Shown piece after piece: positions 50,628-60,240 of a stretch of DNA of 64,000 nt (position 1 is its first letter; the number at the start of each line of letters is the position of its first letter). The DNA comes from GWE2-40-63 sp050251815 (lineage in GTDB: Bacteria; Bacteroidota; Bacteroidia; Bacteroidales; SZUA-534). The notes below the pieces were generated by a model. The model searched no databases, was not told where the DNA came from, and worked only from the letters and a program-made list of their open reading frames with translations. The stretch covers positions 1 to 64,000 of the forward strand of contig JBFWMB010000003.1 of NCBI GenBank assembly GCA_050251815.1, in the 5' to 3' direction. A program made the translations under genes and the position numbers.

Positions 50628-53063
50628 TTATTGTACAACAAAGCTTTTTACCACGTTTTGTTTATCGAGATTTAAATGCATATAATACATCCCCGGTTGC
50701 AGGTTTTGCAGATCGACGGAGTGTGAAAACACAGCAGTACCCGGCTGTATTTTGATTTTTGAATCATTGACCAGCCGACCTTGCAAGTCGAATAACTTAA
50801 GCAGTAAGGTGTTTTTTCCGTTGGAATCGAATTCCAAAGTAATTGTTTGCCTTGCCGGGTTGGGAAAAATACGCAAGCCTTCAATAGGCAGGTTTTCTGG
50901 TTTAATACTAACCATTATGGGTTCGTGTCCCGGATAGCTGAGCCTGAGATTATCGAGATAAATTTTTCCTGAGTAAACCTGATTAACAACCCATTCAGGA
51001 TTTTTCCAGAATTCAATTTTTAGCTGCTGAAACAATAAAGGATATTCATCAATGGTTTGCTGAGCCACTTCGCCTCCCATAATTCCCCAGTTGGTTCGTT
51101 CTTTTATGGGCGAATAAGAAAAAACATTATCAAAACTTTGGGTGGTAAATCGGAACGATGCGCGTTGCTCTTTTCCGTCGAAGAGCAGATCAATCCAGGC
51201 CGAATCGGGCATTCCTGCTGTTTCAATGGTTTTTGAAAGTATAAATGCAGGAATACGACCGATGTAGGTAAATTGATACGCCACTTCGGTCGATCCTAAC
51301 CCCTCGGTGAAGTTCTCATTCGACAATTTGAGTATCACCGTATCCATAAATTCGGTACTGATATTCCAGCTTTCGGGAGTTTCCATGGGGTCGAGTAAAA
51401 CCGTACCGCGGATAATTTGCACGGTAACCTCGCGGTGGGCACTCACGCCGTCAACGGTTGCAATAACTTCGGTGGTTCCGTTTTTTAATCCGGTAAAAAC
51501 TCCCTCTTGTGTAATGGTTCCAATGGTTTCGTCGGCAACCGACCAGCTGATTACTTCGGGTAGAATCTGGTAAGCTGTACTATTGATGTTTTTCGATTTT
51601 GCTGTAAATTGAACGGGTTGAATGGAATCGGTAACGCTCGCTTCAGGTTCAATCCATAAACTATCCATAGGAATTATGTTAATGGCAATGCTGTCCGATA
51701 AATTTTGATAAGATGATTTTAAGTATCCGGTTTTTGCAGTTCCGTTGGCTTTGAACAATGATCCGTTTAGTAAGGTTCCGGCATCGTTGCTGTAGTGCCA
51801 GGTAATTTGTGTGCTATCCATGTCCATTACATTATCGTACTGATTATAGGCGCTAATGGAAAGTGACTGGGTGGCACCATATTTAACTTTAAGCGGGTCG
51901 GGTTGCAGTTTTATGTAGTTCAGTTCGCCTTCGGGAGCGGTTGAGATGGCTAAAAACGCATTGGAAACATTTCGTTCGCCCGAAGCATCCGAGGGTGAAT
52001 TTTCCACCTGATGATTTACCACCATGGTTGTGGATCCACCGCCATCGAGATTGATTCCGTGATGAATGCCAAGCATCAGCATAAATTCTGCCAGTTCGTG
52101 CATCGTCATGCCAATGCTTGTAGCCTGTCGGCCATCTACAGTAATCCAATATAGCAGGGAACTGTCTGCAGAAATGCCAACGGCAGTGCGTGGATGCCTT
52201 TCGTAGCCGTGGCTGGGCAAATTAGCATCGGTTTTATTTATGCCGTCGGCTACCAGAAGCGGATTTCCTCCAATTAATTGCTTAACCCGTTCCGGCGAAT
52301 TGCTAAATTGTAAGATGATACCCACGGTATCGTCGATATTTACTGTGGACGAAAGAAATGTGGCAGCCGTACCGTGGCCTGATAGAACTGCGTTCCCTTT
52401 GGTGAGATTCATATTGCCCACATTTTCTTCCTTGTTGGTGGCAATACACCATACCGTGTCGTTCACTGTCCATTCAGAAATAGGGAGGCAATAAATCTCA
52501 GTTCCCATTTCATTGGTGTTGGTGCTGGCACCCTGGTATGAATTATAAACAATGAGCTGATCGGTATTTCGGCTTGCATTTACATTGTTGATGCTGAGCT
52601 CCTGATTTTTGCAAATTAATTTTCCGGAAAACGAAGGCGTGGCAAAGAGCGGTGTTTTTGTATCGGCAAAACCAAAGGTAATTCGTCCGTTTGGTGTTCG
52701 CAATAGTTCTCCGTTAGCCACCTGAACATTGGTAGGTACGCCGGTTCCACTAAAAAAATCGCCATTAATGGCTCCCACTACTTTACGCTGGGCTGTTTCT
52801 TTACGTAAGGCCATTTTTGAAGTTCGTTCAAGGCCTACCAGTTTATCGGTAGCTTTTACGGTTTCAAAAGCCAGGTAAGGATTGCTTAAATCAATTTCTA
52901 ATACCTGAATCGTCCAGGGTTTTGTAGTTTCGTTTATTTTTGTGAGTACCATTCCCGAACCGGCTGTTTTTACCAGAACAGTGTCGTAATTGATTTGAGC
53001 CCAGGCTGATGCAAACCAAAAAAGTTGCATGGTCAGTAAACTTAATACGCGTAGATTTTTCAT
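50628..53063 (-). CDS. Phosphodiester glycosidase (NAGPA-like) with Big-type domains and T9SS sorting tail
   Basis: An 811-residue secreted protein. A signal peptide (LLTMQLFWFASAWAQ) is followed by a NAGPA/DUF2233 phosphodiester glycosidase domain (about 25-375): VGAINGDFFSG, HPRTAVGISADSSLLYWITV and INLDGGGSTTMVV. It is followed by Ig-like (Big) domains (about 380-560), including TVDGVSAHREVTVQI, and a jelly-roll-like segment with IYLDNLRLSYPG. The final ~80 residues are a type A sorting domain (LRIFPNPARQTITLEF, then LQPGMYYMHL), so the protein leaves by type IX secretion and ends on the cell surface. The enzyme domain cleaves sugar phosphodiesters such as N-acetylglucosamine 1-phosphodiester. 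Confidence 0.88.
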   Translation of the reverse strand: MKNLRVLSLLTMQLFWFASAWAQINYDTVLVKTAGSGMVLTKINETTKPWTIQVLEIDLSNPYLAFETVKATDKLVGLERTSKMALRKETAQRKVVGAINGDFFSGTGVPTNVQVANGELLRTPNGRITFGFADTKTPLFATPSFSGKLICKNQELSINNVNASRNTDQLIVYNSYQGASTNTNEMGTEIYCLPISEWTVNDTVWCIATNKEENVGNMNLTKGNAVLSGHGTAATFLSSTVNIDDTVGIILQFSNSPERVKQLIGGNPLLVADGINKTDANLPSHGYERHPRTAVGISADSSLLYWITVDGRQATSIGMTMHELAEFMLMLGIHHGINLDGGGSTTMVVNHQVENSPSDASGERNVSNAFLAISTAPEGELNYIKLQPDPLKVKYGATQSLSISAYNQYDNVMDMDSTQITWHYSNDAGTLLNGSLFKANGTAKTGYLKSSYQNLSDSIAINIIPMDSLWIEPEASVTDSIQPVQFTAKSKNINSTAYQILPEVISWSVADETIGTITQEGVFTGLKNGTTEVIATVDGVSAHREVTVQIIRGTVLLDPMETPESWNISTEFMDTVILKLSNENFTEGLGSTEVAYQFTYIGRIPAFILSKTIETAGMPDSAWIDLLFDGKEQRASFRFTTQSFDNVFSYSPIKERTNWGIMGGEVAQQTIDEYPLLFQQLKIEFWKNPEWVVNQVYSGKIYLDNLRLSYPGHEPIMVSIKPENLPIEGLRIFPNPARQTITLEFDSNGKNTLLLKLFDLQGRLVNDSKIKIQPGTAVFSHSVDLQNLQPGMYYMHLNLDKQNVVKSFVVQ

Positions 53064-53105
53064 GATAGCATGTTTTATCGATTTGTACCAAAGAAAAGAA
53101 AGAAG

Positions 53106-53131
53106 CTCATCCTCAGTTAACTGAGGATGAG
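53106..53131 (-). terminator. Perfect 26-bp palindrome between two leftward genes
   Basis: The two 13-base arms (53106-53118 and 53119-53131) are perfectly complementary with no spare loop bases. It starts 11 bp beyond the stop codon of the NagB-like gene and is followed by a T/C-rich run on the minus strand, consistent with an intrinsic terminator; it lies just upstream of the glycosidase start. Confidence 0.7.
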
Positions 53132-53142
53132 TTGTAATATGA

Positions 53143-55464
53143 TTAGGAAATAACTCCTTCCATCGATTTTTCCAGTTCGCGGGCTTCCTGAAGGAATTCT
53201 TTTACGCTCATCTCGCGATAAAATATCAATCCGTGAGTAGTTCGTATCCGGGGACTTTCGTTTTGATAAAAATAGTCTTTACCCAGCATCAACTGGATGT
53301 CTTTCAATTGGTCAACCCAGATGTTTTTTGCTAAATCGCTGAATTTTCCGTCGAGCATGTAGCTGGGGAATGAAGCATCGACCTGACTCAGGTAACAGTT
53401 GGTAAACGAGGTGTCGAGAACCGCCATGGCGTTTAACGATACCGGTACAATTACATTGGCTTCGGCCGCATGAAATTTAAACCAAACATTGCGGTAACCC
53501 CAGATGCGGAGGTTCGATAAATCTTCTTCTTTTTCCCAGAGTTTAACCGCATCAGCTATGGCCTGTAATACTTTGTAGTGGGTGTCGGGGCCGCTTCCTT
53601 CGGGGTCGAGAGCCAGACTTATTACCGTGGGTTTTAAATCGCGGAATTGTTGCAAAATGGGTTGCACATCGCGTTCGCGTTCGGGTTGTTCGGTAAAAAT
53701 GTCGCCGGTGTAAAATCCGAGCCTTAGATGATGCACGTTTTTAACCTGAAATCCAAAATGGGCCCAAACCATTTCTTCTTCAAATTCACGCACCATGCCT
53801 TTTAGCTTTTGAACTTCCGGCGGGTTTTTTTGTCCGTCATAGCTGTTGCGCAGTACCGATAGTATGTCGTCAATTTTATTCCGTAAGTCGTTCTGGTTTT
53901 TCACCTGATAAATGGCCACAATGGCCCGAACTATCCGGTGGCAAAGTCCACGCCGGCGCTCGTGCGGTTCGCCCGAAGCTACTTTGTTTAAATAGTGGTA
54001 CACATCTTTGTCCCATTTGTGTTTATAACCCACCTCAAAAAAATCAGGATATTTTACCATTTGTATCTGGTCGATGTTCAGAAAGTTTTTGGTGTCTTTC
54101 AGTGCATCGATAATAAACTGATTGGTTACCGCTGTAAATCCTGAAGTGAGTACCGAAAAATGAGCATCGTTGGTTTCGTTTCGCGACAAGCGATGCACAT
54201 GGGGTAAAATCCCCAACATAATATCGTCGTGATGCGGTCCGGTATGATAATACATTTGGTGATTTTCGGCTTCACACCCTTTCAGTAACTTGGCTTCAAG
54301 ACTTTTTATAACTTCCTTAACCGTATTTAGGCTCAAATTAGGAATCAGCTTACAATATGGATCGGATTTTAAATCGTCGAGCGTAAGGTGATGCGCATAT
54401 TTGCCCAGTTTTTTGCAGAGTTCAAGAATGGCCCGTTCGCTTTTATCCTGGGTCCATGAGCCTGTGGTGTAAAAGCGTTTGACCGAATCGGTGAGTTTTA
54501 CGCCAGCCCCTTTGGTGATGTAAAAGCGGCTGTTTTTTAGTTTTTTAAGTACGGTAGCGGGGTAAATATTGGAAGGTTGATTTTCGAGTGCGTCTTTAAT
54601 TACATCGGCTTTGGCTTCACCTGCTGCGAAAATAAGGGCTACCGCATCGGGGTTGTAGGCAATAGTTTCAAGGCCGATGGTTATAACCAGTCGGTTTTTC
54701 GACACTTCAATTCCTCCCAAATCGCCAGCTGCCTGGGCCTGGGTTTCGAAATTTGTAGGTGTTAGCCGTGTAGTTGAATAACGGTCGGAGCCACGTGTAT
54801 TAAAGGCTACGTGACCATCGGGACCAATACCTCCTAAAAAGAATCCGATGCCTCCTTTTGCGCGAATCTTTTCTTCGTATTCGGTACACCAGTCATCGAT
54901 CATAAAAATTGATTTTTGTTGCATGAGTTCCACCGACGATTTGGCTTCGCGGTAACGCAAACTTAAATCGACCCGATTGTCCGGAAAGACCTCGGTAAAA
55001 TGCCGATTCTCGAATAAGGGAATTTTGTCGCTGTTTATTAGCAAGGCATTAGCGGGATCAAGACCAAAACCATCGATATAAAAATTATTCACATAATGGT
55101 AAAAACTGTTGTGTTGTTTGGAACTGATGGGGTAAAACTCATCAATTTGAACAAACGACAAATCTTTTAATACCGGTTTTTTCCCAAAGTTAAGGCCGTA
55201 CATTTCTTTGTACTCCGATACTTTTTTACTGGTCCAGTTTTCTAAAAAGTAACGAGTCCATTTAATAAAATATTCGGGGGTTTTTCCCGTAGGTAAGCTA
55301 ATAACACCGTTTGGATTTTCATTTACCCATTCTAAAAAACGTAAGGCGGTAAAAAACCCAAGTTTTGGAAAATTATCAACAGTAATATAAGGAATGTTGC
55401 TGGTCATTTGGTTTTGACCACTGAGTTCAAAGAACTTTTGTTCAACGCTTGACTCAAATTTCAT
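53143..55464 (-). CDS. NagB-like sugar-phosphate isomerase fused to PIG-L deacetylase-like domain
   Basis: A 773-residue fusion found in Bacteroidota. Residues ~25-330 resemble glucosamine-6-phosphate deaminase: ISLPTGKTPEYFIKW, FVQIDEFYP with the general-base Asp region, and GGIGPDGHVAFNTRGSDRY. The last motif keeps the Asp and His of the NagB site but has Thr where canonical NagB has the catalytic Glu (AFNEP). Residues ~400-760 form a PIG-L/LmbE domain with a metal-binding GPHHDDIMLG. Annotations usually call the whole glucosamine-6-phosphate deaminase, but the missing Glu and the extra domain suggest a related reaction on an acetylated amino sugar phosphate. It may act with AmpG and the neighbouring cell-wall genes. 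Confidence 0.8.
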   Translation of the reverse strand: MKFESSVEQKFFELSGQNQMTSNIPYITVDNFPKLGFFTALRFLEWVNENPNGVISLPTGKTPEYFIKWTRYFLENWTSKKVSEYKEMYGLNFGKKPVLKDLSFVQIDEFYPISSKQHNSFYHYVNNFYIDGFGLDPANALLINSDKIPLFENRHFTEVFPDNRVDLSLRYREAKSSVELMQQKSIFMIDDWCTEYEEKIRAKGGIGFFLGGIGPDGHVAFNTRGSDRYSTTRLTPTNFETQAQAAGDLGGIEVSKNRLVITIGLETIAYNPDAVALIFAAGEAKADVIKDALENQPSNIYPATVLKKLKNSRFYITKGAGVKLTDSVKRFYTTGSWTQDKSERAILELCKKLGKYAHHLTLDDLKSDPYCKLIPNLSLNTVKEVIKSLEAKLLKGCEAENHQMYYHTGPHHDDIMLGILPHVHRLSRNETNDAHFSVLTSGFTAVTNQFIIDALKDTKNFLNIDQIQMVKYPDFFEVGYKHKWDKDVYHYLNKVASGEPHERRRGLCHRIVRAIVAIYQVKNQNDLRNKIDDILSVLRNSYDGQKNPPEVQKLKGMVREFEEEMVWAHFGFQVKNVHHLRLGFYTGDIFTEQPERERDVQPILQQFRDLKPTVISLALDPEGSGPDTHYKVLQAIADAVKLWEKEEDLSNLRIWGYRNVWFKFHAAEANVIVPVSLNAMAVLDTSFTNCYLSQVDASFPSYMLDGKFSDLAKNIWVDQLKDIQLMLGKDYFYQNESPRIRTTHGLIFYREMSVKEFLQEARELEKSMEGVIS

Positions 55465-55532
55465 AACGCTACTATTTAAGTTTTGAAATAAAAAATTTGT
55501 TTTTCATGCTTGTGTTTAGTTTGTATATATAG

Positions 55533-57401
55533 TTAGTCTGTAGTGTCTTGTTTTATTGTTTTTTTGCCAAATTGCGGGTCGATGTTTAAAAATGGAATGA
55601 TGATAAAACTGGGGATGGTGCAAAGCATTACCCAAATAAAAAAGTTCTGATAACCAATCAGGTCCTGAAGCCAACCGCTAATCATTCCTGGTATCATCAT
55701 TCCTAAAGCCATAAATGCGGTTGTTATGGCAAAATGGGCAGTTTTGTATTTTCCGTCGCTCACATAAATCATGTAGAGCATGTATGCGGTAAATCCAAAG
55801 CCGTAGCCAAATTGTTCAATGGCTACCGATGCACCCACTAACCAAAGTGACGAGGGCATGGTAAACGATAGGTAAACATACATCAGGTTAGGCAGGTTCA
55901 TGGCCAATACCATCCACCATAGCCAGTATTTTAAACCTTTACGCGATGCGGCAATGCCACCGATAATGCCGCCCAGGGTTAGGGCAACTATGCCAATGGT
56001 TCCATAAATAAGGCCCAAGTCGCCCGTAGTGAGTCCAAGTCCGTTTAATTCACGGGCATCTAACAGAAAAGGCGAAGCCAGTTTTACCAGTTGCGATTCA
56101 CCCAGTCGATACACCAAAAGAAAGAAAAGAATGACTCCAATATTTTTCTTTTTAAAGAATTCTAAAAAGGTGCGTCCGAATTCTTTTAGCAGGTTTCCGT
56201 TTTCGTTTAAGTTGGGTTTATCGGTTTGGGGTTTGGGTAATATCATGCGGTGATAAATAAAAAACCCGACAAAAACGACGGCGATAATGGCAAATACAAT
56301 GGTCCAGGCCAGCGAAATATTACCTGATAAGCCCACAAATACAGCCGATGCTTTTTTTTCCAGTTTGGGGTCGACAACAAAAGCAGCAAAGGCAGGGGTA
56401 TTCCAATTTTCTGCTGTGAATTCATAGCGGTAACTTTTTGCCAACGAAAGGCTTTTGTCGCCTTTTTCGTGGCTGAAGTTCAAAATAACTTTTTCATTGG
56501 GAGCCGGTTGACGGCTCAGGTAAAAATAGGTGTACCCAATATTTCCGCTGGTACTTAAGTTGAGGTCGGCATTTGGCGCATTGAAGCGTTTACTCAGTTT
56601 GTTTTTTAAGGGTAATGCAACTTTATTCTGCCACCAGCTTTGTTCCTTTTTGTCGCTGTTAACAGTGGCTTCCGCCTGATAAAAATTGTGTTTCAGGTTC
56701 CATTGCTCCAAGGTATCTAAAAACAGCACAGCTTGTTCTTTATCTATTTTCTGATGGCTGACTACTACCTGTTCCTGTGAAAAAAAGTAGGTTTTTGACG
56801 AATCGGTTTCGATTTTTATTGCAGATGGATTAAAGTTCAGTGAATCAGCTGTGGAAACAGTACTTACCTGAACTTTTACCGGGGGAAGTCCGGTTTTTGC
56901 TTCAAAATGACCGGCCAGAATAACCAGCAAACCCTGTCCGGTGAGCATGGCCATGCGGTAAAAGGTACTGCGGATCCCCACAAAAAATGCCTGGTCGTGT
57001 TTTGTGAGTCCCAGCATGTAAAAACCATCGGCAGCAATGTCATGCGTGGCCGAACTAAAGGCCAGTAACCAGAAAAAGGCCAGGGTATATTGGAAAAAAC
57101 TTGGTAATGGAATGGTAAAAGCGACCCCAGCCAGTCCGGCACCAATCAATAATTGCATGGCAATAATCCAATACCGCTTGGTTTTTAGTATGTCGACCAG
57201 GGGGCTCCACAAGGGTTTAATTACCCAGGGTAAGTATAACCAACTGGTGTAAAGTGCAATGTCGGTATTCGAAATGCCCATCCGTTTGTAAAAAATTACC
57301 GAGAGCGTCATCACAATTACATAGGGAATTCCCTCGGCAAAATAAAGCGATGGAACCCAGAACCAGGCTCCTTTGTTATCTGTTTTTTTTGTTTTTGACA
57401 T
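55533..57401 (-). CDS. AmpG-like MFS transporter with large extracytoplasmic insert
   Basis: A 622-residue MFS permease. The N-terminal half (YFAEGIPYVIVMTLSVIFY, LPWVIKPLWSPLVDI, THDIAADGFYML) and C-terminal half (GTIGIVALTLGGIIGG, YGFGFTAYMLYM) match AmpG-type muropeptide permeases. Between helix 5 and helix 6 lies an insert of ~190 residues (about 168-360) with strand-like, Asn- and Ser-rich sequence such as NEKVILNFSHEKGDKSLSLA, which should face the periplasm. Canonical AmpG has no such domain. It probably imports cell-wall sugars or muropeptides for the adjacent salvage genes. Confidence 0.82.
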   Translation of the reverse strand: MSKTKKTDNKGAWFWVPSLYFAEGIPYVIVMTLSVIFYKRMGISNTDIALYTSWLYLPWVIKPLWSPLVDILKTKRYWIIAMQLLIGAGLAGVAFTIPLPSFFQYTLAFFWLLAFSSATHDIAADGFYMLGLTKHDQAFFVGIRSTFYRMAMLTGQGLLVILAGHFEAKTGLPPVKVQVSTVSTADSLNFNPSAIKIETDSSKTYFFSQEQVVVSHQKIDKEQAVLFLDTLEQWNLKHNFYQAEATVNSDKKEQSWWQNKVALPLKNKLSKRFNAPNADLNLSTSGNIGYTYFYLSRQPAPNEKVILNFSHEKGDKSLSLAKSYRYEFTAENWNTPAFAAFVVDPKLEKKASAVFVGLSGNISLAWTIVFAIIAVVFVGFFIYHRMILPKPQTDKPNLNENGNLLKEFGRTFLEFFKKKNIGVILFFLLVYRLGESQLVKLASPFLLDARELNGLGLTTGDLGLIYGTIGIVALTLGGIIGGIAASRKGLKYWLWWMVLAMNLPNLMYVYLSFTMPSSLWLVGASVAIEQFGYGFGFTAYMLYMIYVSDGKYKTAHFAITTAFMALGMMIPGMISGWLQDLIGYQNFFIWVMLCTIPSFIIIPFLNIDPQFGKKTIKQDTTD

Positions 57402-57461
57402 GTTTTGTTCGGTTTCCGGTTTTAATAATTTGTATCGTTTACCTTATGATAGGCTATAATT

Positions 57462-58787
57462 TTAATAGGTTTTTTCAATGTTGGCTCCTGGGTAGTAGTG
57501 CATCAGAATTTCATCAGGAGAATAACCTTTTTCGCCCATTACTGCGGCTCCAATTTGGCACAAACCCACACCATGGCCCCATCCGGCTCCGCGAATTAAA
57601 AAACCAGCATTGGTTTTTTCGATGGTAATGGCCGAACTGTAAAGATGTGTAGGGCTTAACCAGCGCCGAATCTCCAGCTCTTTACCTACTACCAGTTCTT
57701 TTTTAGTTCCAATTATTTTGAGTTTTATTAAACGACCGGAAGTTCCCCTTTCCACAGGAATTAAATCAGTTATTGTTCCAAAGTCGATTCCCGATTTTTT
57801 GAAAACCAGCTTTGAAAGGTCTTCTGCTGTATACTCAATTTTCCATCGAAAAAAACCGTTGGTCGATTGGTCGTAATCGTTTAAAACTTGGCTGAGTATT
57901 TTAGCATCGATGGTGTTACAAAAGGCCTCGGGATTGGAATTGATAAATTCCGCTGCATTTTTTTCGATGCGTAAATCCAATGTAGAAATATTTTCGGGTT
58001 CAGCTGAATCAATAACCGCGCTTAAGTAGGGATGCGGAACTGGTTCCCAGCAGTTTTCAAAAAGTTCGGCAACCCCGCCACACGATTTCGAAAAACGGGC
58101 ATCACAAATGGCATTCTGGTATTTTAATACCTGGCCCATGGTTTCCTGTACAGCTTTTATTACCTGTGGATTATGAGCCCGGGTAATTCCCTGGTAACGC
58201 TGGCAATGGTCGTCGGCACACACATGAAAATGCGTATGGTCTTCGCGATCGTACCAGCGAATATGCTCAGTTTCGGTTTGTTGGATTGGATTATAAACGG
58301 TTTCTTTTTTGCTTAGGTTTTTTTGTTTTTCAATTTGTGCCAACAACCAGCTACGCGAAATAATGGCGTGTGCTTTTAATAGACTTAGCGAACTGTTGGC
58401 ACTCATTTCCGACGATATTACACTTACCAGATAATTCTCTATGGGTAAAATGTTGATGGCTTGAATGGCACCATCGAGCACCATTAATTTTAAGGCACCC
58501 TGAAACTTCTGATCTTCTTTCTGTTCCCAATGAAAATCGATGCCAATGGTAACGGCTTTTATCTCAAAATGATCGGCCGAAAGATTGCAGGGAAGAAAGC
58601 TTACCTCTTTACTGAAAGTTTGGGTGCCGTTTTCAGTAGTAAGTTCAATGGCTCCGTTTTTTATGACGGCCTGGCAAACATTGTAGCAATTCTCACCGGT
58701 TTCTGAAAGCTTAAATTTTCCGGCCAGTTTAAAACTCAGCTTCTCTCGTTTTACTATGCCAATTTGTATGTTTGGTGACGATTCCAT
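57462..58787 (-). CDS. SpoIID/LytB-domain protein
   Basis: From the ATG at 58787 (MESSPNIQIGIVKREK), 441 residues; a longer ORF start would overlap the upstream gene. The SpoIID domain shows NYLVSVISSEMSANSSLSLL, LKAHAIISRSWLL, CGGVAELFENCW and GAGWGHGVGLCQIGAAVM with MHYYPGA near the end. SpoIID proteins are glycan-cleaving transglycosylases or amidase enhancers acting on peptidoglycan. No signal peptide is evident, so it may be cytoplasmic, which is odd for a wall enzyme and typical of this Bacteroidota subfamily. It shares the leftward cluster with AmpG and NagB-like genes. Confidence 0.82.
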   Translation of the reverse strand: MESSPNIQIGIVKREKLSFKLAGKFKLSETGENCYNVCQAVIKNGAIELTTENGTQTFSKEVSFLPCNLSADHFEIKAVTIGIDFHWEQKEDQKFQGALKLMVLDGAIQAINILPIENYLVSVISSEMSANSSLSLLKAHAIISRSWLLAQIEKQKNLSKKETVYNPIQQTETEHIRWYDREDHTHFHVCADDHCQRYQGITRAHNPQVIKAVQETMGQVLKYQNAICDARFSKSCGGVAELFENCWEPVPHPYLSAVIDSAEPENISTLDLRIEKNAAEFINSNPEAFCNTIDAKILSQVLNDYDQSTNGFFRWKIEYTAEDLSKLVFKKSGIDFGTITDLIPVERGTSGRLIKLKIIGTKKELVVGKELEIRRWLSPTHLYSSAITIEKTNAGFLIRGAGWGHGVGLCQIGAAVMGEKGYSPDEILMHYYPGANIEKTY

Positions 58788-58797
58788 AAGTTTGCCT

Positions 58798-59331
58798 TTA
58801 ATTTTGTAAGTAAGTTTCAATTTCTTTTTTCCATACCAAATATCCCGCATTATTCAGATGGAGGCCATCGTAGGTGTACATTGGGTTTAGGTTTCCATTT
58901 CCATTCGAAAAAGCACGGGTCATATCAATATAAAAAGCCTTTGTTTCAGTGGCTAAGGCCGCAATTCCTTCGTTCAGTTTTTCTACGTTCTGAGGATAGA
59001 TAGCTGTATGAGTAAACGATTCGTATTCAACGGGAAGCACACTCAGTAAATGAATTTTTGCCGTTGGCCAGTATTGATGCATTTGGTTTACCAGTGTATT
59101 ATAATTCATCAGCACCGATGCAACGGGTATTCCATTGGCTAAATCGTTAATTCCAACCATCAAAAAAATGGTTGAGGTTTGCTTTGTTCGATAAAGCGGA
59201 ATTCGTTGAATAATGTCGATGGTTTTATCACCGGCAAGACCCAGGTTTTCAATGTCAGACTGTGGAAATAATTCGTTCCAGTTTCCCCATTGGGTGAGGC
59301 TGTCGCCGATAAAAAGTATGGGATTATTCAT
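58798..59331 (-). CDS. SGNH/GDSL hydrolase
   Basis: A 177-residue esterase-type hydrolase. Blocks of the fold are present: FIGDSLTQWGNW (nucleophile Ser11), ENLGLAGDKT, MVGINDLANG and the C-terminal YDGLHLNNAGY with Asp and His. There is no signal peptide. Substrate is unknown; similar proteins deacetylate sugars or wall fragments. It overlaps the upstream GNAT gene by eight bases and lies 10 bp before the SpoIID gene, so it belongs to the same transcript. Confidence 0.85.
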   Translation of the reverse strand: MNNPILFIGDSLTQWGNWNELFPQSDIENLGLAGDKTIDIIQRIPLYRTKQTSTIFLMVGINDLANGIPVASVLMNYNTLVNQMHQYWPTAKIHLLSVLPVEYESFTHTAIYPQNVEKLNEGIAALATETKAFYIDMTRAFSNGNGNLNPMYTYDGLHLNNAGYLVWKKEIETYLQN

Positions 59332-60235
59332 TATTTAGTTTTTTTTCGTAGCGCCAAAAAATTCTGTCGATAATTGCATTTGCGTAATGAGAATAAAAGG
59401 CAATGGGAGCTACCCAGGGAATGGTGGCAATGGAGTGTCCCTGTAGTTTCATGTCGGTCAGGCAAAGGTAAAGCAGTACGCTGCCAACCCCATTTCCTCG
59501 CAAATCACGGTGTGTTCCCATGGGCCCAAACCAACCCGTCCCCTGGTTGTTTCCGTCGTAAGCCGAAAAAGCTTTAATATGGCCATTATGTCGGGCAATA
59601 AAAATGGCTGGTTTAGCAAAGCGATAGGCCATTTCCAGTTCGTTTTGCCAAAGCATCCAATCATCTGAAATAAAGTTGAATAGTTCTTCTTTGTCGCTTA
59701 AAGTTGCCCGCTTAATTTCAATGGATTCTTTTTGTAGTTCGGCTATTTTTTCTGATGCATCCCAATCTGTAGCCAACAAATCAACCTTCATGTTGATGGT
59801 ATCTCCTGTTTTTTTGAACCCCATTTTTTCTGCAAAGCAAACAGCAGGCGTGTATCGGGGATCGATTCCCGGCATGAAGTAATTCAGAGGTACATCGTAA
59901 ATGCGGATGCTAACAACAGCTGAATTGGTAAACTGCATGTGCAAAAGTTCAAAAAGACGGGTTGCTATTCCCTGACGTCGGTACTCCGGATGAACAGCCA
60001 TTAACTTGATATAACCCAATTTTGACCCGCGAATGTTACGGGTAACACCCTGCATAAAACCAACCACCTTATTCTGATGCAGTGCCAGCCAGGTAAATTC
60101 CGGATTCCAGCTCGGATCAGCATATAACTTTTCTTTTAGCAGCAAGTCGGTAAACCTGTCGAAGGATTTACTCTGGTTGAGTAAATCCAATACCTGCTGA
60201 AAGTATGGGTCGGTATAGTTTTGCACCGCTATCAT
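59324..60235 (-). CDS. Tandem GNAT acetyltransferase
   Basis: A 303-residue protein with two GNAT domains. The first has IKLMAVHPEYRRQGIATRLF (about 91-110) with the R-x-x-G-x-A acetyl-CoA loop. The second, about 170-290, has MGTHRDLRGNGVGSVLLYL, also with the loop. The pair may acetylate an amino sugar or a peptide amine in the cell-wall salvage path; the substrate is not deducible. Cytoplasmic. It overlaps the SGNH gene by eight bases. Confidence 0.82.
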   Translation of the reverse strand: MIAVQNYTDPYFQQVLDLLNQSKSFDRFTDLLLKEKLYADPSWNPEFTWLALHQNKVVGFMQGVTRNIRGSKLGYIKLMAVHPEYRRQGIATRLFELLHMQFTNSAVVSIRIYDVPLNYFMPGIDPRYTPAVCFAEKMGFKKTGDTINMKVDLLATDWDASEKIAELQKESIEIKRATLSDKEELFNFISDDWMLWQNELEMAYRFAKPAIFIARHNGHIKAFSAYDGNNQGTGWFGPMGTHRDLRGNGVGSVLLYLCLTDMKLQGHSIATIPWVAPIAFYSHYANAIIDRIFWRYEKKLNNE

Positions 60236-60240
60236 GTGGC

